Below are positions 34,279 to 43,281 of a stretch of 63,680 bases of DNA, one piece after another; position 1 is the stretch's first letter; each line of letters opens with the position of its first letter. The position numbers were made by a program, and so were the translations under genes. The notes beneath the pieces were generated by a model that searched no databases, was not told where the DNA came from, and saw only the letters and a list, made by a program, of their open reading frames with translations. Source of the DNA: an uncultured Eubacterium sp. (GTDB taxonomy: Bacteria > Bacillota > Clostridia > Lachnospirales > Lachnospiraceae); contig CAJUHV010000013.1 in the NCBI GenBank assembly GCA_910586445.1, forward strand, positions 1 through 63,680, given 5' to 3'.

Positions 34279-35961
34279 TTACTGCCTGCGCAGCTTAAAC
34301 TTTTGTACAGAGACTTTCAGCCGTTCTGCATGGCTGTACAGTTCTCTTGCAGACTCGGCAGATTCCTGTGCGGTAGCAGCATTTGTCTGTACGACATCAG
34401 AAATCTGGTTCATGCTCTGTGTAATCTGTTTTAACGTGTCTGACTGCATGGAGGCTGAATCTGCGATCCGTTCCAGCATATTGTTGGAATTATGTGCATT
34501 AGATACGACTTCTGTAAGCGCGCTGGTAGTGTCAGCGGTCAGCGATACGCCGTACTGCACAAGCTTCATAGAGTTTTCAATCAGTTCGGCAATATTCTGC
34601 GCGGAAACAGAGCTTTTGTTTGCAAGCTCCTGCACTTCATCTGCTACGATCGCAAAGCCTTTTCCGGCTTCTCCTGCACGGGCAGCTTCTACTGCCGCAT
34701 TGAGGGCCAGAATATTTGTCTGGAAACAGATGTCTTCAATTGTCTTTACGATGCCGCCGATCTGATGGGAGGATTCTAATATGTCGTTCATTGCAGATGT
34801 CAGCTCAGACATCTTCTGATCACAGATCTGCAGCTGGCTGCCGGCTTCTATAGAATTTTTCCGTGCGATCTCTGCATCATTTGATGTGCGTTCCACCTGG
34901 GCAGTTATGTTTTGTATATTGGAGGAAAGTTCATGCACGGCAGAGGCCTGCATGTCTGTTCCGCTGGACAGCACTTCTGCGCCGGAGGCCATCCGCTTGG
35001 ATTCTTCCGATACCTGTTCTGCGGTCAGGTTGATCTGGGACAGCGCTCGGTTTAAGGAATCCAAAATCTGCCGCATTGCATTCTGGATCGGAAGGAATTC
35101 CCCGCGGTAGTCGTTGCCGATGGATAAGTCCATCGTGCCTTTGGCCATTTCTGCCAGCTTGTGGTCGATATCGTTGATATATTTTTTTAATTCTTTCTTT
35201 GTTTCATGGATGGAATTTACGAGCATGCCGATTTCAGATGTGTTCGGCTGCAGTGCAAATTCTGCCGAAAGGTTGCCGTTTGAAATTTCGCCCATCTGGT
35301 CACGTACGGCAATCACTGGCTGCAGTATGCCTTTTCTTGTGACGATCATCAGTATCATCTGCAGTATGCCCACAAGGATCAGGGCAGCAAACATAGAGGC
35401 GCGCAGCCACGCAGATGTATGGGACAGATCTGTGATCACCTTCTGGGTACGTGTATCCAGTGCAGATAAAAACTGTTCTTTGAGTGCATTAATCTGTGTA
35501 ATTGAATCTGTATATTCAGCACCATATACATAGTCCAGCGCGCTTTCGCGGTTTCCTTCGATTACTTCGTTCATGGCATTTTCCTCAAGCGGCACCAGCA
35601 GGTTTGATAGTGCATACATATCGTCAATCATTTTTTGTTCTTCATCCGTGATGCCGATTTCCTGCATGGCAGAAACGCCCAGGTCGCGGTTTTTTAAATC
35701 GTTTACTTCATGCCAGTAGTTGTCGTAGTGCTCCTGGGTGCCTGTAGCAGCAAATGCACGTACTTCATTTGTCAGATAAGCAGAACCATTCATAAAACGG
35801 TTGGCATTATAGGTCAGGTTATACCGTTCCTCAGCTGCAGTATTTAATTTGTTGCGTATGTAGTTGTTTGCAAAAAGAGACAGCATTAAAAATATAAGTG
35901 CTGCGAGAGAAACCCCATTCAGGATCAGGGTCATAGTTGACTGGTTCATAGTTTTTTTCAT
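34279..35961 (-). CDS. Methyl-accepting chemotaxis protein with four-helix-bundle sensor
   Basis: A 560-residue chemoreceptor. The extracellular part between the two membrane helices (about 10-30 and 190-210) is helical, with the MCP four-helix-bundle features (NRFMNGSAYLTNEVRAFAAT, NDLKNRDLGVSAM), unlike the Cache sensors of its neighbours. HAMP (MGEISNGNLSAEFAL) and a signalling domain with tip FQTNILALNAAVEAARAGEA follow; the INT-type NILALNAAVEAARAG tip marks a different receptor subgroup from the other three here. Start 35961 is supported by AAGGAGC; an earlier in-frame ATG at 35994 has none. Confidence 0.92.
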   Translation of the reverse strand: MKKTMNQSTMTLILNGVSLAALIFLMLSLFANNYIRNKLNTAAEERYNLTYNANRFMNGSAYLTNEVRAFAATGTQEHYDNYWHEVNDLKNRDLGVSAMQEIGITDEEQKMIDDMYALSNLLVPLEENAMNEVIEGNRESALDYVYGAEYTDSITQINALKEQFLSALDTRTQKVITDLSHTSAWLRASMFAALILVGILQMILMIVTRKGILQPVIAVRDQMGEISNGNLSAEFALQPNTSEIGMLVNSIHETKKELKKYINDIDHKLAEMAKGTMDLSIGNDYRGEFLPIQNAMRQILDSLNRALSQINLTAEQVSEESKRMASGAEVLSSGTDMQASAVHELSSNIQNITAQVERTSNDAEIARKNSIEAGSQLQICDQKMSELTSAMNDILESSHQIGGIVKTIEDICFQTNILALNAAVEAARAGEAGKGFAIVADEVQELANKSSVSAQNIAELIENSMKLVQYGVSLTADTTSALTEVVSNAHNSNNMLERIADSASMQSDTLKQITQSMNQISDVVQTNAATAQESAESARELYSHAERLKVSVQKFKLRRQ

Positions 35962-36036
35962 GTGCTTTGCTCCTTCCGGGTCTGCCTTATGCATCCTAAT
36001 TTTATTTAAGATGATATTTAAATATATCTATATGCT

Positions 36037-36065
36037 AGTTTACAATATATGTGGTAAAAATTCAA
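36037..36065 (-). promoter_or_regulatory. Promoter of the chemoreceptor gene at 35961
   Basis: Minus strand TTGAAT (36065-36060), 17-base spacer, TAAACT (36042-36037). Confidence 0.7.
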
Positions 36066-36099
36066 TAGGCATTGTCCGGCTGCGTGCAGCAGCTTAATA

Positions 36100-36157
36100 T
36101 AAAAGTAAGCATGCAGCAGCTGGTTTAGATACTGCAAGAACCAGCTGTTCTGCATGC
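36100..36157 (-). terminator. Terminator of the BFD-like gene
   Basis: GCATGCAGCAGCTGGTT (36109-36125) pairs with AACCAGCTGTTCTGCATGC (36139-36157), and on the minus strand TTACTTTTATATT follows. Confidence 0.7.
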
Positions 36158-36175
36158 AGATGCTGCCGGGGACGG

Positions 36176-36355
36176 CTATTTTGCAGTCAGTTCTGCGATC
36201 AACTGCTCTACGTCTTCTATACAGGCACCACAGATTGTGCCGACGCTGTTGACTTCCTGTACATCCTCAAGTGTTTTTGCTCCGTTGTTCACAGCCTCTT
36301 CGATCATTCCTTTTGTAATATCAAGGCAGCTGCAGATGATTTCATCTGAATCCAT
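36176..36355 (-). CDS. BFD-like [2Fe-2S]-binding small protein
   Basis: A 59-residue protein (MDSDEIICSCLDITKGMIEE ... GTICGACIEDVEQLI). The CxC near the start and the CxxC near the end are the four iron-sulfur ligands of the bacterioferritin-associated ferredoxin (BFD) domain, which also occurs in NirB and in the C-terminus of some oxidoreductases. Here it stands alone with its own AAGGAG ribosome-binding site and a terminator. It could be a small electron carrier or an iron-handling partner; no partner gene is adjacent. Confidence 0.88.
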   Translation of the reverse strand: MDSDEIICSCLDITKGMIEEAVNNGAKTLEDVQEVNSVGTICGACIEDVEQLIAELTAK

Positions 36356-36428
36356 ACTATTTCTCCTTTCTGGATTTAATTTATGACCCTATCAAGTATG
36401 CGGCAGATTTTGAAAAAATATACATCTA

Positions 36429-36456
36429 TTGTAATTTTTGATCGATCTGCTATAAT
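36429..36456 (+). promoter_or_regulatory. Promoter of argJ
   Basis: TTGTAA (36429-36434), 16-base spacer, TATAAT (36451-36456). Its position inside the longer open frame supports the argJ start at 36500. Confidence 0.7.
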
Positions 36457-36499
36457 GTTCTTAAAACAGCAAATAACCGTATGGGATCAGGAGGATAAA

Positions 36500-37744
36500 A
36501 TGAAATTAGAGCAGGTAGAAGGATACGAATATATAGAAGGCGGTGTCTGCGCCGCAGCCGGATTTGTTTCAGGCGGCTGCAACTGCGGACTGAATCCGGA
36601 TAAGGCAAAAAATGACCTTGGCATGATCTATAGTGAGCGGATCTGCAGTACGGCGGCAGTCTATACGACCAATAAGGTCAAAGGCGCGCCGATTGTCATT
36701 ACGCAAAAAAATCTGGAAGCAACCGGAGGGAAGGCAAGGGCAGTTATTGTAAACAGTAAAAATGCCAATACATGCAATGCCGACGGTGAGCAGAAAGCAT
36801 GGAGGATGTGCGAGCTTGCGGCACAGCAGCTGCAGATCGACCCGCGGGAGGTGGTCGTGGCTTCTACAGGAGTGATCGGACAGGTGCTGCCGATTGAGCC
36901 GATTGAGGAGCATATTGCGCAGCTGGCAGCAGATTTATCACCGCAGAATCATGAAAAGGCGGCAGAGGCCATTATGACAACAGATACCGTAAAAAAAGAA
37001 GCCGCAGTATCCTTTAAAATTGACGGCAGAACATGCCGGCTCGGCGGCATGGCAAAGGGCAGCGGCATGATTCATCCGAATATGGCGACTACGCTGAATT
37101 TCATTACGACAGATGCGGCAGTATCGGCAGGCATGCTGCAGAAAGCACTGGGTGAGATTGTAAAAATAACTTATAACTGCCTGAGCGTAGATGGAGATAC
37201 GTCTACGAATGACATGGTCTGTGTTATGGCAAACGGAGCAGCGGGCAATACAGAGATTACAGAAGAAGGGGACGCGTATGAATCCTTTAAGACAGCACTG
37301 TATCTTGTAATGCTGCATATGACGAAAATGCTGGCAAAAGACGGGGAAGGAGCAGGCAAGCTGCTGGAATGCATATGCGAAGGAGCACCTGATCTGGATA
37401 CAGCCATTACAGCTGCCAAAAGCGTAATCCGGTCTCCGCTGGTAAAATGTGCAATGTCCGGGGCAGATGCAAACTGCGGCCGCGTACTTTGTGCACTCGG
37501 CTATGCAGAGGCAGATCTGGATGTGCATAAAATCGATGTTGAGCTTGCTTCGGCAAAAGGCTCGGTTATGGTATGCAGGGACGGAAACGGACTTTCGTTT
37601 TCGGAAGATGAGGCAGCCGAGATATTAGCAGAGGATGAGATTAAAATCTGTATTCAATTAAATCAGGGAAATGCGAAGGCTACGGCATGGGGATGTGATC
37701 TTACTTATGATTATATAAAAATAAATGCAGATTACCGCAGCTGA
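36500..37744 (+). CDS. argJ: Bifunctional glutamate N-acetyltransferase/ornithine acetyltransferase
   Basis: A 414-residue ArgJ. The autoproteolysis site is in KGSGMIHPNMATTLNF, with Thr197 as the nucleophile of the mature beta chain. Other conserved blocks: CAAAGFVSGGCNCGL, VNSKNANTCNADGE, STGVIGQVLP and DGDTSTNDMVCVMANG. It moves acetyl between N-acetylornithine and glutamate in arginine synthesis. No other arg gene is nearby, unlike the usual argCJBD order. Start 36500 has CAGGAGG upstream. ArgJ forms that stand alone can be mono- or bifunctional; the sequence alone does not decide. Confidence 0.93.
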   Translation: MKLEQVEGYEYIEGGVCAAAGFVSGGCNCGLNPDKAKNDLGMIYSERICSTAAVYTTNKVKGAPIVITQKNLEATGGKARAVIVNSKNANTCNADGEQKAWRMCELAAQQLQIDPREVVVASTGVIGQVLPIEPIEEHIAQLAADLSPQNHEKAAEAIMTTDTVKKEAAVSFKIDGRTCRLGGMAKGSGMIHPNMATTLNFITTDAAVSAGMLQKALGEIVKITYNCLSVDGDTSTNDMVCVMANGAAGNTEITEEGDAYESFKTALYLVMLHMTKMLAKDGEGAGKLLECICEGAPDLDTAITAAKSVIRSPLVKCAMSGADANCGRVLCALGYAEADLDVHKIDVELASAKGSVMVCRDGNGLSFSEDEAAEILAEDEIKICIQLNQGNAKATAWGCDLTYDYIKINADYRS

Positions 37745-37771
37745 TTATAAAAATACAACGGCTTATGAATG

Positions 37772-37821
37772 GAGCGTGTTTGAAAAATGCCCTGCATAAG
37801 AGAAAGCATTTTTCGAACACG
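37772..37821. repeat. Minimal palindromic element (50 bp)
   Basis: GAGCGTGTTTGAAAAATGC and GCATTTTTCGAACACG flank a 14-base centre. Both ends match the full element at 46474-46637 but the inner arms are gone. It lies between the convergent argJ and CdaR-type genes and could act as terminator for both. Confidence 0.8.
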
Positions 37822-37834
37822 TAAGCCTGCGCAT

Positions 37835-38986
37835 TTACACATGCTCCCTTACATGTGCCAGCACCATCATCGACAGCTTAAACGTCATAGCATCTTCAAA
37901 TTTTCGAATATCCAGGCCGATCATCTTCTCCAGACGTTCCAGCCGGTACACAAGCGTGTTGCGGTGCAGATAGAGCTGTCTGGCAGTCTCGGAGATATTC
38001 AGATTGTTTTCATAGAATTTTTGAATCGTATTCTGCGTTTCCTCATCTAAGTCATCCGGCACATGCGTTCCAAATATTTCATATAAAAATGCATTGCATA
38101 GATCAATCGGCAGCTCTTCAATCAGCCTTCCTATGCCGAGCTTGTCATAAGCGATCGTATCGCGTTCGGCAAAAAAGGTGCGGCGGATTTTAAGGGCAGT
38201 CGATGCTTCGCGGTAGATTCTGGGCAGCTGTGCAAAGCTGTCCGCAGTCGTACTGTAGCCGATATGTGTCTGTACGAGCGCTTCAGCACGCAGCGTATCT
38301 ACCAGTGTCTGCGCAAAGGTTTTTAGGCTGGCAGAGATCTGCTCGGCATCGTCTGGATCATCGATTTTCTTCCTGCGGCTGCCCCTTGCCTTGGAAGAAT
38401 TTAATGAGGACTTAAATTCTTTGATGATATTTGAGCTGTCCTTGATCAGCAGCAGATGAGTTTCATCAAGTTCACAGCAGAAATCCATCTTATGTCCTGC
38501 GAAGGCATGGTCTAAAAAATGAAACGTGTAGGAGTCCTCCAGGCCCTCATCGCATTCGATAACAAATGCCGCCCATCTGGCGGGTGACAGCTTCAGCCGC
38601 TTGATCTGGCGGCTGATCTCAGATGGTGTCAGTGCACCATTGACCAGATTCCGTATAAATCCGGATTTTGTTATAGAATCCTCCTGCGATTCCAGAAGAT
38701 GCTTTAACTGGCATACTGTCAGACGTCCGATTGTAAAGGAGTCCGATGTGTAATTGGATACCAGCAGCACATAAGAGAGTGTATCTGAGCAGACGATTTT
38801 AAAATAATGATAGGTTCCAAGCGACTGACTGTCTACGTCAGACTGGAGAAATTCCTGTACGCTGTCTGCCAGTTCGATTCCTGCATTTGCAGCAGAGGCC
38901 ACACAGTTTCCATCTGCATCGTACAAAATCATCGGAATTCTGGAAATCTCCATTACTTCTTCAAGTATTGTTTGAAATTTTTTCAT
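37835..38986 (-). CDS. CdaR/PucR family transcriptional regulator
   Basis: A 383-residue regulator. The C-terminal PucR-type helix-turn-helix is clear (NNLNISETARQLYLHRNTLVYRLERLEKMIG), preceded by a GGDEF-like domain region (ALVQTHIGYSTTADSFAQL ... YREASTALKIRR). The N-terminal 110 residues resemble a sensory PAS/GAF-like domain (PMILYDADGNCVASAANAG). CdaR relatives respond to sugar acids or other carbon sources. It lies downstream of the sugar-ABC ATPase gene on the same strand, past a terminator hairpin. GGAGG precedes the ATG. Confidence 0.85.
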   Translation of the reverse strand: MKKFQTILEEVMEISRIPMILYDADGNCVASAANAGIELADSVQEFLQSDVDSQSLGTYHYFKIVCSDTLSYVLLVSNYTSDSFTIGRLTVCQLKHLLESQEDSITKSGFIRNLVNGALTPSEISRQIKRLKLSPARWAAFVIECDEGLEDSYTFHFLDHAFAGHKMDFCCELDETHLLLIKDSSNIIKEFKSSLNSSKARGSRRKKIDDPDDAEQISASLKTFAQTLVDTLRAEALVQTHIGYSTTADSFAQLPRIYREASTALKIRRTFFAERDTIAYDKLGIGRLIEELPIDLCNAFLYEIFGTHVPDDLDEETQNTIQKFYENNLNISETARQLYLHRNTLVYRLERLEKMIGLDIRKFEDAMTFKLSMMVLAHVREHV

Positions 38987-39021
38987 GAGCGGCAGCCTCC
39001 TGCATGCTATGGTATTGGTAG

Positions 39022-39073
39022 TAAAAAAGAAAGGAAGCCAATACCGGGTTGGTGATATTGTATGCTTCCTTTC
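39022..39073 (-). terminator. Terminator between ugpC/msmK and the CdaR-type gene
   Basis: Minus strand GAAAGGAAGC (39073-39064) pairs with GCTTCCTTTC (39038-39029), with extra pairing inside, and TTTTTTAC follows. No separate promoter for the downstream regulator is evident, so partial read-through may set its level. Confidence 0.75.
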
Positions 39074-39160
39074 TATTGTTTAAAACTGATTCGCATCAGC
39101 GTATAATCAATCCCCGAAGAGACTAATTATATAGATTTTAAATAAATGCAAAACTAAAAA

Positions 39161-40270
39161 TTAATTTGTAATTGTCAGCTCTGTATCACGGTCAAATACA
39201 TGAATCTTTTCTGGATTTAATGCCAGTGTAACATGATCGCCAAGGCGAGCCGGAGTAGAGGATTCTACCTTTGCACTCAGGTTTGCATCGCCGATTGGGA
39301 AGTAGAGGATTACTTCAGAACCAAGTAATTCGTATCCAGTTACAGTTGCATCAATACGAGCTGCGTAGTTTTCCATTTCAAACTTGGAATCACCGATATC
39401 TTCTGGTCTGATACCCATAACAACGGTTTTTCCATTATAGCCGCCATCAATTAATTTCTTTGCTTTTGCAGGCGGAAGTGCAATTGAGAATTTGTCAAAA
39501 TTCAAAGTTACATCAGAACCGTTTGCTTTACAGGTAGCATTTATAAAGTTCATCTGTGGAGAGCCGATAAATCCTGCTACGAATAAGTTATCCGGCTGGT
39601 TGTATAATTTCTGTGGAGAATCCACCTGCTTGATATCGCCGTCTTTTAATACAACGATTCTTGTTCCCAGTGTCATAGCCTCTGTCTGGTCATGTGTTAC
39701 GTAGATAATCGTAGCTTTTAATTTTTTATGTAATGCTGCAATCTCGGTTCTCATCTGTACTCTTAATTTTGCATCCAGATTGGATAAAGGCTCATCCATT
39801 AAGAATACCTTAGGGCTGCGGACGATAGCACGGCCCATGGCAACACGCTGTCTCTGTCCACCGGATAAAGCCTTAGGCTTACGCTCTAATAACTGGTCAA
39901 GGTCAAGGATTTTAGCAGCTTCACGTACTTTTTTGTCGATTTCATCCTTCGGTACTTTTCTCAGTTTAAGACCGAAAGCGATGTTATCATATACTGTCAT
40001 ATGCGGATACAGAGCGTAGTTCTGGAATACCATTGCGATATCTCTGTCCTTAGGCTCTACGTCATTCATACGCTTGCCGTCGATAATTAAATCACCGCCC
40101 GAGATATCTTCCAAGCCGGCTACCATACGCAGTGTGGTAGATTTTCCACAGCCGGATGGACCTACGAAAATGATGAACTCCTGATCCTTGATATCAAGGT
40201 TGAAATCTTTAACAGCTTCGAATCCGTTTGGGTATTTTTTCTGGATGTGTTTTAATGTTACACTTGACAT
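39161..40270 (-). CDS. Sugar ABC transporter ATP-binding protein (MsmK/UgpC type)
   Basis: A 369-residue ATPase with Walker A FVGPSGCGKSTT, Q-loop MVFQNYALYPHMTV, signature LSGGQRQR, Walker B VFLMDEPLSNLDAKLR and H-loop YVTHDQTEAMTLG, plus a C-terminal MOBE/TOBE regulatory domain (VMGIRPEDIGDSK). This family is the shared energiser of many carbohydrate ABC importers that lack their own ATPase; no permease genes are nearby, as is common. Codon choice (CGT, GCT, GTT enriched) is like that of gap and unlike most neighbours, suggesting high expression. TAGGAGG precedes the ATG. Confidence 0.93.
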   Translation of the reverse strand: MSSVTLKHIQKKYPNGFEAVKDFNLDIKDQEFIIFVGPSGCGKSTTLRMVAGLEDISGGDLIIDGKRMNDVEPKDRDIAMVFQNYALYPHMTVYDNIAFGLKLRKVPKDEIDKKVREAAKILDLDQLLERKPKALSGGQRQRVAMGRAIVRSPKVFLMDEPLSNLDAKLRVQMRTEIAALHKKLKATIIYVTHDQTEAMTLGTRIVVLKDGDIKQVDSPQKLYNQPDNLFVAGFIGSPQMNFINATCKANGSDVTLNFDKFSIALPPAKAKKLIDGGYNGKTVVMGIRPEDIGDSKFEMENYAARIDATVTGYELLGSEVILYFPIGDANLSAKVESSTPARLGDHVTLALNPEKIHVFDRDTELTITN

Positions 40271-40737
40271 TTTGAAATCCTCCTAATTTTTTGTTATAAT
40301 TTTAACTCTCAACGGCTGTGTAAACACCAACCGATAAGGTACTGCTTCTTCTTTACATATCTAACTATACCAAATTCAGCGGTTTCTGGCTATATTGTGT
40401 TTTAATAAATATTTTATATTTCGGTTGGGAGATTTGACGAAAAACGAAAATCAGCAATAGTGCATTCGTTATATTATATAAAAATGAATAAAAATATTAG
40501 TTGATTTAACGAAAATATCAAAAAATAAAATTTTTATCTAAGTAAATTTGGCTATTTATGAATGTGCGTGGAAGGATTCATTTGGGATGTTTTTGGCCGC
40601 AGGAACAGTTTATTCTGACGGATATCTGCCAGATTCTGATGAAACTATCGGAAAAATATTTTCATTCTTGGAAAATTGTGATAGAATACCTCTGATACTG
40701 TATTTACAGAGCATGATTTTGAGAGCAGGAGGGATTT
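40271..40737. other. 467-base intergenic region, AT-rich
   Basis: Very AT-rich from about 40380 to 40560. On the minus strand an extended -10 (TGGTATAGT near 40370) could serve the ABC ATPase gene; no good -35 is seen. On the plus strand TTTTCA (40659-40664) and TAGAAT (40682-40687) with 17-base spacing could serve ispF. A 45-codon frame from ATG 40559 and an overlapping 70-codon TTG frame are open but show no ribosome-binding site or family resemblance; I do not call them. Confidence 0.4.
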
Positions 40738-41310
40738 ATGCGCGTAGGAATGGGATATGATGTCCATAAACTGACGGAAGAACGCAGGCTTATACTTGGC
40801 GGCGTGGAAATACCTCATACACATGGGCTGCTGGGGCATTCGGATGCGGATGTAGTGATCCATGCGGTTATGGATGCACTGCTGGGAGCGGCAGCACTTG
40901 GAGATATCGGAAAGCATTTTCCAGATACAGACAAAGCATATGAAGGCATAAGCAGCCTGAAGCTGCTGGGACATGTAGGCGGGCTGCTTATGCAGGAAGA
41001 GTATTTTATAGAAAATATCGACGCAACGATCATAGCCCAGCAGCCGAAGCTTCGGCCGTATATACCGCAGATGGAGCAGAATATTGCAGATGTGCTCAAG
41101 CTTCAGAAAAACCAGGTCAATATTAAGGCTACGACAGAAGAGGGACTGGGATTTACAGGTACAAAACAGGGCATATCTGCCCATGCAGTCTGTGCACTTT
41201 CTTCCTTATATGAAAGCAGCTACGCTGCGGCTTCGGAACCGGCAGCCAGATGCAGCGGATGCAGCGGGTGCGGAAACGGGACTGCGGCCCTGGGCCATAT
41301 ATGTGATTAG
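40738..41310 (+). CDS. ispF: 2-C-methyl-D-erythritol 2,4-cyclodiphosphate synthase with Cys-rich tail
   Basis: A 190-residue IspF of the MEP isoprenoid pathway, making the cyclic diphosphate from CDP-ME-2-phosphate. Zinc ligands are Asp8/His10 in GYDVHKL and the His in LLGHSDADVVIHAVMDALLG; ATTEEGLGFTGTKQGISAHA is the usual C-terminal block. The core ends near residue 157; about 33 further residues (including CSGCSGCGNG and a final Cys) are absent from ordinary IspF and could bind metal or be dispensable. GGAGGG precedes the ATG. Confidence 0.94.
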   Translation: MRVGMGYDVHKLTEERRLILGGVEIPHTHGLLGHSDADVVIHAVMDALLGAAALGDIGKHFPDTDKAYEGISSLKLLGHVGGLLMQEEYFIENIDATIIAQQPKLRPYIPQMEQNIADVLKLQKNQVNIKATTEEGLGFTGTKQGISAHAVCALSSLYESSYAAASEPAARCSGCSGCGNGTAALGHICD

Positions 41311-41354
41311 AAATAATCTGTTGTAAAATACGGACGGAAAGGAAGAAAAGGATC

Positions 41355-42761
41355 ATGAAAATATATAATACTATGACAAGACAGAAGGAGGAGTTTGTCC
41401 CGATTGAAGAAGGCAGGGTGCGGATGTATGTCTGCGGCCCGACGGTCTATAATCTGATCCATATCGGAAATGCAAGGCCGATGATCGTATTTGATACGTT
41501 CAGGCGGTATTTGGAGTACAAAGGATATGAGGTGGCATATGTATCCAATTTTACAGATGTAGATGATAAGATTATTGCCAAGGCGCTGGAAGAAGGCGTG
41601 GATGCCGCTGAGATTTCTGCACGTTATATCGAAGAGTGCAGAAAGGATATGGCAGCTATGAATGTAAAGCCTGCGACTGTGCACCCTATGGCTACGCAGG
41701 AGATCGACGGCATGATTGAGATGATTGCCGCCCTGATCGAAAAAGGATATGCGTATCAGGCTGCTGACGGGACGGTATACTTTCGGACAGGCAGGTTTGA
41801 AAGGTACGGCAGGCTGTCGCATAAAAATCTGGAAGACTTACAGGCCGGGCACCGTGACATCAAGGTGACAGGAGACTTAAAAGAAGAGCCGTTTGATTTT
41901 GTACTGTGGAAACCCAAAAAAGAGGGCGAGCCGGCATGGGAATCTCCATGGAGTGAGGGACGTCCGGGCTGGCATATCGAGTGCTCTGTCATGTCCAAAA
42001 AATATCTGGGTGAAACAATAGATATTCATGCAGGCGGAGAAGACCTGATCTTTCCGCATCATGAAAATGAGATTGCACAGTCCGAAGCAGCAAGCGGCAG
42101 GCAGTTTGCACGCTACTGGATGCACAATGGATTTTTAAATATTGATAATCAAAAGATGTCAAAGTCCCTGGGCAATTTTTTTACGGTCAGGGAGATCGCG
42201 GACCGGTATGACCTGCAGGTGCTGCGGTTTTTTATGCTCAGCGCACATTATAGAAGCCCGCTGAATTTTAGCGCCGATCTGATGGAGGCTGCGAAAAACG
42301 GACTGGAGCGTATTTTAACGGCAGCAGAAAATCTGAAGCGTCTTATAGACGGTGCACAGGCGCAGGAAATGACCGCAGAGGAAAAAGAACTGTATGCAGG
42401 GGCGCAGGAGTATCAAAAGAAGTTTGAGGCTGCCATGGAAGATGACTGCAACACGGCAGATGCGGTTTCTGCAGTTTTTGAGCTGGTAAAATATATAAAT
42501 ATCCATGCATTGGGACAGAATACAAAGGAATACTTAGACAGCCTTTACAATGAGCTTCACATCCTGTGTGATGTGCTCGGCATTGTAATTGAGCGGGAAG
42601 AAGAAATTCTGGATGATGAGATCGACCAGCTGATCAAAGAACGGCAGGAGGCCAGAAAAAATAAAGATTTTGCCAGAGCGGACGAAATCCGCGATGAGCT
42701 GGCACAAAAAGGCATTATTTTAAAGGATACAAGAGAAGGAGTTACCTGGAGACGTGCATGA
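41355..42761 (+). CDS. cysS: Cysteine--tRNA ligase
   Basis: A 468-residue class I aminoacyl-tRNA synthetase. It has the zinc-site cysteine in YVCGPTVYN, the HIGH-type motif HIGNARP, further zinc ligands in WHIECSVMS and HAGGEDLIFPHHENE, and KMSKSLGN (KMSKS). The C-terminal helical domain ends KGIILKDTREGVTWRR. It starts the conserved clostridial/bacillar run cysS-mrnC-rlmB-sigH and overlaps mrnC by eight bases. Confidence 0.97.
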   Translation: MKIYNTMTRQKEEFVPIEEGRVRMYVCGPTVYNLIHIGNARPMIVFDTFRRYLEYKGYEVAYVSNFTDVDDKIIAKALEEGVDAAEISARYIEECRKDMAAMNVKPATVHPMATQEIDGMIEMIAALIEKGYAYQAADGTVYFRTGRFERYGRLSHKNLEDLQAGHRDIKVTGDLKEEPFDFVLWKPKKEGEPAWESPWSEGRPGWHIECSVMSKKYLGETIDIHAGGEDLIFPHHENEIAQSEAASGRQFARYWMHNGFLNIDNQKMSKSLGNFFTVREIADRYDLQVLRFFMLSAHYRSPLNFSADLMEAAKNGLERILTAAENLKRLIDGAQAQEMTAEEKELYAGAQEYQKKFEAAMEDDCNTADAVSAVFELVKYINIHALGQNTKEYLDSLYNELHILCDVLGIVIEREEEILDDEIDQLIKERQEARKNKDFARADEIRDELAQKGIILKDTREGVTWRRA

Positions 42762-43281
42762 ACATACAGGGTACGGCATAGAGGCTTTTATTAGAAAGCA
42801 GTTTCAGATCGAAGAAAAGGATATCCGGTCATATTCGCCGCTGGCACTCGCTTATATCGGAGACGGGATTTATGAGCTGATCATAAGGACAATTGTGGTA
42901 TCAAAAGGGAACAGGCAGGTGAAAAAACTGCACCGGGAGGCCAGCTGTCTTGTAAAGGCGCAGGCGCAGTCAGCCATGATGGAGGTTCTGCGTCCGCTTT
43001 TGACAGAAGATGAGGCTGATATTTACCGCAGGGGACGCAATGCCAAGTCATATTCGGTATCCAAGCACGCCTCCGTCAACGATTACCGCAGGGCGACCGG
43101 ATTTGAAGCGCTGATGGGATATTTGTATTTAACGGGCGATATGGACAGGCTGATGGAGCTTGTAAAAGAGGCGGTGGCGGGTTATACACCCGATGAATAT
43201 GCAGGGACTGAGGCCCGCAACAGGTATGGAAAAGCAGAGAAAAAGCAGATCGGTATGCAGGAGGATAAAAGAAGCATATGA
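42754..43281 (+). CDS. mrnC: Mini-ribonuclease 3
   Basis: A 175-residue RNase III-like nuclease without a double-stranded-RNA-binding domain, which matures 23S rRNA ends in Firmicutes. The catalytic signature is SPLALAYIGDGIYEL, with later conserved KAQAQ, RRGRNAK and HASVNDYRRATGFEALMGYL. The start is GTG at 42754, overlapping the cysS stop; no in-frame ATG is available nearby. The stop overlaps the rlmB start (ATGA). The C-terminal 30 residues are charged and variable. Confidence 0.93.
   Translation: MHEHTGYGIEAFIRKQFQIEEKDIRSYSPLALAYIGDGIYELIIRTIVVSKGNRQVKKLHREASCLVKAQAQSAMMEVLRPLLTEDEADIYRRGRNAKSYSVSKHASVNDYRRATGFEALMGYLYLTGDMDRLMELVKEAVAGYTPDEYAGTEARNRYGKAEKKQIGMQEDKRSI

Noticed and set aside
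40548..40760. 70-codon TTG-start frame before ispF
   Set aside because: It has no ribosome-binding site, overlaps the ispF start and shows no recognisable features.
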